12,041 bases of DNA from Gp13-AA77 sp036521995. GTDB taxonomy: Bacteria > Acidobacteriota > Terriglobia > UBA7540. Of the stretch, positions 1 through 4,423 are shown in pieces. Numbering within the stretch: position 1 is the stretch's first letter; every line of letters begins with the position of its first letter. The notes below the pieces were generated by a model. It ran no database searches and had not been told where the DNA came from. It saw only the letters and a list, made by a program, of their open reading frames with translations. The DNA lies in contig DATDGR010000155.1 of assembly GCA_036521995.1 (NCBI GenBank), positions 1-12,041 of the forward strand. The letters run 5' to 3'. The translations under genes were made by a program, and so were the position numbers.

Positions 1-12
1 AAGTCCGCACTT

Positions 13-98
13 CGTCATGGCCGGACTTGTTCCGGCCATCCACGTCTTTTTGAGACGCATTTAAGTCGTAGATGCCCGCGACAAGCGCGGGCATGACG
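13..98. repeat. Pair of inverted palindromic repeat units
   Basis: Two 28-nt units lie in inverted orientation, at 13-40 and 71-98. Each folds into a 9-bp hairpin with a 5-nt loop: stem 17-25/31-39 with loop CTTGT, and stem 72-80/86-94 with loop ACAAG. Comparing unit 1 with the reverse complement of unit 2 gives six differences. All six fall in three stem pairs and keep pairing (G20-C36, G24-C32 and A25-T31 become C-G, C-G and G-C). Weaker similarity extends inward to about 49 and 62. From memory, intergenic palindromes of this type (ATGGCCGG...CCGGCCAT and ATGCCCGCG...CGCGGGCAT) are abundant in Rhizobiales-type Alphaproteobacteria, so their presence here is unexpected. No transposase is present and there are only two units, so this is a REP-like element and not a CRISPR. 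Confidence 0.8.
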
Positions 99-120
99 GA
101 GCCTCTTCAGCGCGCCGCCG

Positions 121-894
121 TTGGCGCTTGCCTCCACCAAAGTGGGCCGGGTGCTGGTGCCCGCGGAATCCCGTGCTGTGGACAGCGTGTTTTTTGAAGA
201 TCCGGCGCCGTTCGAGCCCGTCTTCGACTTTAGCTACGACGGCGTGATGCGCTCCTTCGACGAGAGCCTGAAGCGGCTGGGACTGGACCACGTGGACATT
301 CTCTTGATCCACGACCCGGACGACCACTACGACGAAGCCCTGCACGGCGCTTATGCGGCGCTCGACAAACTCCGGAGCGAGCGAGTGGTCAGTGCGATCG
401 GCGCCGGCATGAACCAGGCCGGGATGCTTGCGTGTTTCGCCCGCGAAGGCGATTTCGACTGCTTTCTGCTGGCTGGCCGTTACACGCTCCTCGATCATTC
501 GGGCCTCAGAGAACTCTTGCCCCTGTGCGTCGAGAGAGACATCGGTGTCATCGTCGGCGGACCCTATAACAGCGGCATCCTGGCCGGCGGCACGGTCTCG
601 GGTGAAAAGTTCGATTATCAGAATGCGACCGCCGAAATCGTGGCGAAAGTACGGCGGTTTGAAAGCCTCTGCTCTCGCTATTCGCTACCCCTCAAGGCGG
701 CCGCTCTTCAGTTTCCACTGGCGCATCCCGCCGTGACCTCCGTGATTCCGGGTGCTCGTTCGGCAAGGGAGATGGAAGAGAATTTTCGCCTGATGACTTT
801 ATCGATCCCTCACGATTTCTGGCGCGAGCTGAAGGCCCAGAACCTTGTGCCCGAGGAAGCTCCGATACCTGGCGAAATAACGAATGGCAAGTAA
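121..894 (+). CDS. Aldo/keto reductase (L-fucose / D-threo-aldose dehydrogenase type), 5'-truncated
   Basis: This is an NAD(P)-dependent aldo/keto reductase, probably oxidising an aldose such as L-fucose to its lactone. The visible frame opens at a TTG (121) that matches the middle of the fold. The first residues, ending STKVGRVLVP, correspond to the strand carrying the catalytic lysine (K7), and LLIHDPDD carries the catalytic histidine (H64). The C-terminal part has a typical cofactor-binding segment, with PLAHPAVTSVIPGARS near residues 198-213. At 257 residues it is about 70-80 short of the usual 320-340. The N-terminal Asp and Tyr of the catalytic tetrad are absent, and an in-frame stop lies at 94-96. 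The palindromic repeat ends about 22 bp before the homology starts, so the gene was probably cut by insertion or rearrangement. No ribosome binding site is visible at the TTG. It is likely non-functional as read, and the missing part may lie left of the window. The neighbouring lactonase and mutarotase support a deoxysugar role. Confidence 0.8.
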   Translation: MALASTKVGRVLVPAESRAVDSVFFEDPAPFEPVFDFSYDGVMRSFDESLKRLGLDHVDILLIHDPDDHYDEALHGAYAALDKLRSERVVSAIGAGMNQAGMLACFAREGDFDCFLLAGRYTLLDHSGLRELLPLCVERDIGVIVGGPYNSGILAGGTVSGEKFDYQNATAEIVAKVRRFESLCSRYSLPLKAAALQFPLAHPAVTSVIPGARSAREMEENFRLMTLSIPHDFWRELKAQNLVPEEAPIPGEITNGK

Positions 895-931
895 GGACTA
901 ACAAGGAGTGGCGGACGTTTATCGCCGCTCC

Positions 932-955
932 AGCACCGCGCTGCGACGCGGTGCT
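932..955 (+). terminator. 9-bp hairpin after the aldo/keto reductase
   Basis: AGCACCGCG at 932-940 pairs perfectly with CGCGGTGCT at 947-955 around a 6-nt loop, 38 bp past the stop codon. No T-run follows, so an intrinsic terminator is only one reading. It could also be an mRNA-stabilising hairpin between the reductase and the lactonase. Confidence 0.4.
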
Positions 956-1075
956 TCAGTTCGTGTCCCCACACCCGATGGTTATGATCTTCCGGTAGCG
1001 GCTGCGCGCTCTCAGTTGACGGGCGAGCCCTTCTTTCGATAGATTCTCCACCCAATCGGAAGATTGCATAACGGT

Positions 1076-1951
1076 ATGCGAATTATCGACACTCACCAGC
1101 ACCTGTGGGACCTCAATCTGTTCTCCTACGCCTGGCTGGCAGCCACGGAGCCATCGTCCGGGAGCGTCGCGGCTGGGCGGCCCGTGCTGAACCGAAGCTT
1201 CCGCATGTCTGACTACCTCGAAGCCACGGCGGGCCTGGGCGTGGAGAAATCAGTTCATTTGGAAGCCGACGTCGACGAGCGGCACATGCTCGCCGAGACA
1301 CGGGATATTCTGGCGCTCGCGGACCGCCCGGACAATCCACTTGAAGGCGTGGTAGCCTGCGCGCGGCCGGAGAGCAGCGATTTCAGGAACTATCTCGACC
1401 AGATCGCCGGCCATCCGAAGCTCAAGGGCATCCGTCGCATTCTTCACACGCAGCCCGACGAACTCGGCCGAGGTCAGACGTTCAAGAACCATGTGCGGAC
1501 CGTCGCCGACTATGGCCTCTCCTTTGATCTCTGCGTGCTGGCGCGCCAGATGCCGATCGCCATCGAGCTGGTAAGACATTGCCCCGAGGTTGCTTTCATC
1601 CTTGACCATTGCGGGGTGCCGCAGGTGAAGGAACGGGTGCTCGACCCCTGGCGGGCGCATATCCGTGAGATCGCCACCTTTCCCAACGTAACCTGCAAAG
1701 TCTCAGGCCTGGTGGCGTACGCGGACCCCGAGCACTGGACGCCCGAGGACCTGCGCCCGTACATCGAGCAGGTGATTGAATGCTTCGGCTGGGACCGGGT
1801 TATGTTCGGCAGTGACTGGCCCGTGTGCACACTCTCGGCCACGTTCCGGCAATGGGTGGAAGCTCTATCGTCACTCACCGCCAACGCCGGCGAAGAAAGC
1901 CGGGCCGGGCTTTTCCACGATAACGCCATCCGCGTATACCGGCTCGGGTAG
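1076..1951 (+). CDS. Amidohydrolase, L-fuconolactonase type (COG3618)
   Basis: This is a TIM-barrel metal-dependent hydrolase of the amidohydrolase_2 family. Its best described members open sugar lactones such as L-fucono-1,5-lactone in oxidative fucose or rhamnose catabolism. Starting at ATG 1076 it has 291 residues, the normal family length. Visible motifs in order are DTHQHLWD at residues 5-12 (the HxH metal-binding start), ILDHCG around 175-180, FGSDWPV at 244-250 (the late metal-ligand Asp), and a typical C-terminal FHDNAIRVYRL. I prefer ATG 1076 over the in-frame TTG at 1064 because the protein then begins MRIIDTHQHLWD as relatives do. A weak GGAAG at 1058-1062 lies upstream at long spacing. 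The mutarotase gene follows after 59 bp on the same strand. Substrate specificity (fuconolactone, rhamnonolactone or another sugar lactone) cannot be read from the sequence. Confidence 0.9.
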   Translation: MRIIDTHQHLWDLNLFSYAWLAATEPSSGSVAAGRPVLNRSFRMSDYLEATAGLGVEKSVHLEADVDERHMLAETRDILALADRPDNPLEGVVACARPESSDFRNYLDQIAGHPKLKGIRRILHTQPDELGRGQTFKNHVRTVADYGLSFDLCVLARQMPIAIELVRHCPEVAFILDHCGVPQVKERVLDPWRAHIREIATFPNVTCKVSGLVAYADPEHWTPEDLRPYIEQVIECFGWDRVMFGSDWPVCTLSATFRQWVEALSSLTANAGEESRAGLFHDNAIRVYRLG

Positions 1952-2000
1952 CGGGCCATGGAGGGTGACCGGCCAGTCGCGGTATAACTTTGACGAAGCG

Positions 2001-2005
2001 GGAGG
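2001..2005 (+). promoter_or_regulatory. Ribosome binding site of the mutarotase gene
   Basis: GGAGG five bases before ATG 2011 fixes the start and rules out the upstream in-frame codon at 1990. Confidence 0.75.
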
Positions 2006-2010
2006 AAATC

Positions 2011-2348
2011 ATGGATGGAACCAGATTGAAGCGGTACGGCCAGATCATCGGGCTCAGGCCCGAAGTCTACGAGGAGTACGTCAAATACCACGCTGCCGTG
2101 TGGCCTGAAGTGCTCAAGACGATCCACGATTGCAACATCCGCACTATACGATTTTTCACAGAGACAGCTTGCTGTTTGCCTACTTCGAGTACATCGGTGA
2201 AGATTACGCCGCCGACATGGCCAAGATGGCGGCCGATACCAAAACGCAGGAATGGTGGGCCATCATGGACCCGATGCAGAAGCCGTTGCCTGGCGCGAAG
2301 GAGGGGGATTGGTGGTCCGTGATGGAAGAGGTGTTTCACACGGATTGA
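2011..2348 (+). pseudogene. L-rhamnose/L-fucose mutarotase, one-base frameshift
   Basis: This encodes a small sugar mutarotase of the RhaM/FucM-like family (COG3254), which interconverts the anomers of L-rhamnose or L-fucose. It starts at ATG 2011 behind an excellent GGAGG at 2001-2005. The first 44 codons read to CNIR at 2140-2142. The rest of the protein (YTIFHRDSLLFAYFEYIG through TQEWWAIMDPMQKPLP to VFHTD, stop 2346-2348) is in the -1 frame. Adding one A after 2142 turns CGC ACT ATA into CGC AAC TAT and restores the family's NIRNY(T/S)IF motif and a 112-residue protein, close to the usual ~104. Both halves are well conserved, so this is either a very recent mutation or a sequencing/assembly error. 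If real, the gene is dead: the original frame runs on without homology to 2322. Its partners are the lactonase immediately upstream and the truncated reductase. Confidence 0.88.
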
Positions 2349-2366
2349 GGAGAGAAAGGCCGTCTC

Positions 2367-2386
2367 CGGCAGCCGCAAGGGCTCCG
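2367..2386. terminator. Weak hairpin between convergent genes
   Basis: CGG plus AGCC (2367-2374, one bulged C) pairs with GGCT plus CCG (2380-2386) around a 5-nt loop. It sits in the 70-bp gap between the convergent mutarotase and membrane-protein genes and is followed by AAAA on the + strand. It could act as a bidirectional terminator, but the stem is short and no long T-run is present. Confidence 0.3.
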
Positions 2387-2418
2387 AAAACGCTCAAGCT
2401 CCCCCGGCCCAGCTAACT

Positions 2419-2820
2419 CTAGAAAGGCGAGTAGGCTAGTCCCTTAGTCCTCTTATCCACCAACAGCTTCAGCACCGGCGTCTCATTATTGATTTCCACC
2501 GTCACGCTGACCGTCTGGGAGGCTGCTGAACTAGCCCGCAGAACCTCAAACTGACGAATCTTGCCGTAGTCCCCGGCCGGGCCCCAGTCCTTCAGGAAAT
2601 CGTCGTAAGAGTACGAGGAGCTCGGCTGCCAGAGTTGGTAAGCCGTCTTGTAGTCACCGCGCTGGACGGTTTCGAGGAAGCGTGTGACAGCGCGCTCCTC
2701 GGGGTAGTCCCAGAAGTAGTACGAGACGCCACCGATAATGATGGCTGCCACAAAGGCGAGAAGGACGTAGCGCCCGATACGTCGTGAGGGCTTCGGCGGT
2801 CTGGCGTCAAGTAGTGACAT
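2419..2820 (-). CDS. Single-pass membrane protein of unknown function
   Basis: I do not recognise a named family. From ATG 2820 the product has 133 residues. It has a basic cytoplasmic stub (residues 1-17, with Arg/Lys near the membrane), one hydrophobic segment at about 18-36 ending in aromatic residues (YYFW), then a soluble domain. The soluble part carries EERAVTRFLETVQRGDYKTAYQLW and a KDWGPAGDYGKI stretch, with a beta-rich end. The pattern RFL..VQRGDY..AYQLW resembles NTF2-like or DUF4878-type lipoprotein/anchored domains, and from memory similar anchored proteins occur in Acidobacteriota. The in-frame alternative start at 2871 (TTG) adds 17 residues and has no ribosome binding site, so I chose 2820. 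It converges on the sugar cluster. No function is assigned. Confidence 0.65.
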   Translation of the reverse strand: MSLLDARPPKPSRRIGRYVLLAFVAAIIIGGVSYYFWDYPEERAVTRFLETVQRGDYKTAYQLWQPSSSYSYDDFLKDWGPAGDYGKIRQFEVLRASSAASQTVSVTVEINNETPVLKLLVDKRTKGLAYSPF

Positions 2821-3150
2821 CAGCTCGGGATGCAACGTCCCGCTGTTCTTCCAAGACCGAACGGCCGGCAAGCCAATTGTAACTCAACCTGGCCGTGCGG
2901 ATTGGCATCTTTTTGTCGCGCTCGGCCCGTCCAGCAGAGTCGCCCGCTCCGGGTCCGTTGAGTGCTACGAAGGCGGAGAATTGGCGCAGAAAGCTTGGGT
3001 GCCGGCCCCTCCCAAATCCCGGGCGGTTGTGTCCTCAAGTTTTCACTGGAGATATCCGAGAACAGTAATGGAGAGGCGGCTGGAGCCCGGCAACCTAACC
3101 GGGGAGAACCCAATATGGCCGGGGTGCCCCGCCTCTTCCTCACTCTTCGC
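2821..3150. other. 330-bp intergenic region with one large stem
   Basis: No coding frame here looks real. The only structure I see is a long-range stem at 3070-3138, listed separately. The rest shows no tRNA, no recognised riboswitch and no clear promoter for the membrane-protein gene. Confidence 0.4.
3070..3138. other. Possible structured element (stem enclosing a hairpin)
   Basis: AGAGGCGG at 3072-3079 pairs perfectly with CCGCCTCT at 3129-3136. A G-T wobble (3071/3137) and a G-C (3070/3138) extend it to 10 bp. Inside lies a 5-bp hairpin, CCCGG 3086-3090 with CCGGG 3099-3103. A closing stem with an internal hairpin suggests a folded RNA or a complex terminator. No poly-T tract follows on either strand and no + strand gene follows that it could regulate. 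Confidence 0.3.
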
Positions 3151-3438
3151 TCATACATGAGAGTGGTTGGCGTGCTGATTTGCGGTGGTTGCCGTCGGGT
3201 TGCCCCGGAGCGCCTTGGGGACGGGCCAGCTTGGTTCGGCCTCGTACCCGCTCACTTCGACTTGGGCCAGCAAGGCGCTCAGCTCGAGGTCGTTCTCATA
3301 GCACAGGGCGAAAAGCTCCTCGTATGCCCTCTGAACCACTTCGGCATTGCCGGACTGCTGGGCTTCGACAAATCCGGCCAGCGTGCGGGCGATCGCTTTG
3401 CGAACTGTGCGGGATCCCATCGTGAGGAGATCTCTCAT
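3151..3438 (-). CDS. Small protein of unknown function (95 aa)
   Basis: The start at ATG 3438 is set by a very strong GGGAGGTGG ribosome binding site (3440-3448 on the + strand) seen directly upstream. The longer frame from 3468 would bury that site. Residues 1-60 are predicted helical by composition (AIARTLAGFVEAQQ, VVQRAYEELFALCYENDLEL). Residues 65-95 are Pro/Asn/His-rich and probably disordered. There is one Cys (C46), no membrane segment and no signal peptide. I do not recognise the family. The upstream region carries a perfect TGTGA-N6-TCACA palindrome, so expression may respond to a CRP/FNR-type regulator. A short helical regulatory or adaptor protein is possible but unproven. Confidence 0.6.
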   Translation of the reverse strand: MRDLLTMGSRTVRKAIARTLAGFVEAQQSGNAEVVQRAYEELFALCYENDLELSALLAQVEVSGYEAEPSWPVPKALRGNPTATTANQHANHSHV

Positions 3439-3439
3439 C

Positions 3440-3448
3440 GCCACCTCC
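3440..3448 (-). promoter_or_regulatory. Strong ribosome binding site for the 95-aa gene
   Basis: GGGAGGTGG on the - strand immediately precedes ATG 3438 and decides the start. Confidence 0.7.
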
Positions 3449-3464
3449 CAAGGTATTACTGCTA

Positions 3465-3495
3465 GCAATACTCAACCTGTCCGCCCAGGCGACAA
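3465..3495 (-). promoter_or_regulatory. Tentative promoter of the 95-aa gene
   Basis: Reading the - strand, TTGTCG (3495-3490) and TATTGC (3470-3465) are separated by 19 bp. Both hexamers match the sigma70 consensus only partly. Transcription would start near 3458, placing the CRP-like palindrome centre about 45 bp upstream, close to the class II activator position. Confidence 0.3.
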
Positions 3496-3511
3496 TGTGA
3501 CGAGCGTCACA
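3496..3511. promoter_or_regulatory. CRP/FNR-family operator-like palindrome
   Basis: TGTGACGAGCGTCACA contains a perfect TGTGA-N6-TCACA core, identical to the classic CRP half-sites, with 7-bp arms around AG. It lies 57 bp upstream of ATG 3438, where an activator would sit. It is also upstream of the noncoding tract on the + strand. No regulator gene is in the window, so the cognate factor is unknown. Confidence 0.5.
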
Positions 3512-3527
3512 GACCTTGGTGATGCGG

Positions 3528-3551
3528 GCTGACAGGCGGGCGCCTGCCAGC
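3528..3551. terminator. 10-bp GC-rich hairpin
   Basis: GCTGACAGGC (3528-3537) pairs with GCCTGCCAGC (3542-3551) around GGGC, with one A-C mismatch. CCTTTACC follows on the + strand. It may be a terminator for + strand transcripts, or a structural element upstream of the CRP-like site. Confidence 0.35.
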
Positions 3552-3636
3552 CCTTTACCTGCCGGGGGGCGGCGGACCCGCGATTGACTCTCAATTGACC
3601 TGAGATTGGCTTGATACCATGACTCACGGTGCCTGA

Positions 3637-3658
3637 CGATCACCGCATCCGGTGATCG
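3637..3658. other. Perfect 9-bp hairpin
   Basis: CGATCACCG at 3637-3645 pairs perfectly with CGGTGATCG at 3650-3658 around CATC. No T-run is adjacent. The role is unknown, and the stem sits in the gene-poor tract. Confidence 0.35.
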
Positions 3659-4340
3659 GCCGGTTGAGTGAAGGGCGTGTCGCCATGACCAAGTCCGAAC
3701 CGAGGAGGAATTCTTGCCACCCTTCGGCCTCTTGCTCAGTCTTCCGCGGCTGGTACCCCCAGCAGACTTTCCCCGCGACGGGCGACTCGGTTCACACTCC
3801 GGTACGCGAGCATGACAAAACGCCCTGTATCTCGCCGCTCTGGCGGAGGGTGTCTGGCGGCCGAGGCGGCGCGCCGCGGGGCCGAGTCTTCCGGGGTCGA
3901 CTGAAACAAAGCCACGATGTCCTTTGGAATCAGCAGATCCGAAAATTACGTCGCCCGGTCAATGAGCCGTCCCGGGGGCCGGGCCGGACGGACGGGCGGC
4001 CGGACGGCGGTCAAAATGACGTCGGCCGAAGCCGTTTGGGGCCTGGAGGTCCCCGCCGGGTCTCCCGACGGACTCCAAAGGGTCTCCGCATCCGAGCCCG
4101 TGTCAAGGTCCGTGCCTCACTCGACTCCGCCCGCTCGACCCAAGTGAGGAACTCGATTCGAACTGACGGCTTGCTCCATGGGGCTGAGGCTCGTTGCGGC
4201 TCCCGCGGGCGAAGGGGTCGGCGTGCGAGCGTTCAGGCGGGAAATCTGGAAACCGGCCGCCGGTTTGAGTTGGCGGCGAACTGACGTTCATGAGCGCGCC
4301 ACCAGTACCGTGGGAGGGAACTGTCGCGAGTTCAATCCAA

Positions 4341-4370
4341 TTGACTTCTATTTTTGGCGGACGGTAGAAT
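4341..4370 (+). promoter_or_regulatory. Sigma70-type promoter of the S1 gene
   Basis: TTGACT (4341-4346) and TAGAAT (4365-4370) are separated by 18 bp, a close match to the -35/-10 consensus. An AT-rich stretch covers the spacer start. Transcription would begin near 4377, giving a leader of about 47 nt before ATG 4424. It is the only strong promoter I see for the S1 / HU / HIT block. Confidence 0.7.
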
Positions 4371-4385
4371 AACATCTCCCTTGTT

Positions 4386-4404
4386 AAGCCCGCGTCGGCT
4401 TTTT
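4386..4404 (+). promoter_or_regulatory. Small leader hairpin with T-run before S1
   Basis: AAGCC (4386-4390) pairs with GGCTT (4397-4401) and runs into TTTT (to 4404), within the predicted 5' leader and just before the AGGAG site. It looks like a minimal attenuator, or a U-rich S1-binding site for autoregulation. The stem is only 5 bp, so this is tentative. Confidence 0.3.
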
Positions 4405-4423
4405 GGGCAAAGGAGTGTCAGGA

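Larger units (their letters stand above)
3512..4340. other. Long gene-poor region upstream of rpsA
   Basis: About 830 bp hold no frame I accept as a gene. The longest (3652-4284, + strand) gives an Arg/Gly/Pro-rich product with no recognisable domain and no good ribosome binding site. The region is rich in perfect or near-perfect hairpins (3528-3551, 3637-3658, 4250-4266) and in CCGG-rich tracts around 3970-4010. I found no tRNA, tmRNA or RNase P RNA signature. It could hold an unrecognised ncRNA or be degraded sequence. Confidence 0.45.

Noticed and set aside
13..98. CRISPR array
   Set aside because: There are only two units, in inverted and not direct orientation, with no regular spacers and no cas genes.
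2149..2157. Programmed -1 frameshift at the TTTTT run in the mutarotase
   Set aside because: The sequence does not form a proper X XXY YYZ slippery heptamer. A single missing A at 2142-2143 restores the conserved NIRNY motif, which slippage at the T-run would not.
3080..3096. SAM riboswitch
   Set aside because: Only the GCCCGGCAACC string matches. The P1-P4 arrangement is not found and no methionine or SAM gene follows.
2962..3465. 167-codon open frame on the + strand
   Set aside because: It is largely antisense to the 95-aa gene, which has the far better ribosome binding site. The product resembles nothing.
4150..4170. tRNA T-loop-like GATTCGAAC
   Set aside because: The flanking 5-nt arms do not pair on either strand and no acceptor or anticodon arms are found.
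3652..4284. 210-codon open frame on the + strand
   Set aside because: The product is Arg/Gly/Pro-rich with no recognisable domain, the start lacks a ribosome binding site, and high GC makes chance open frames common.
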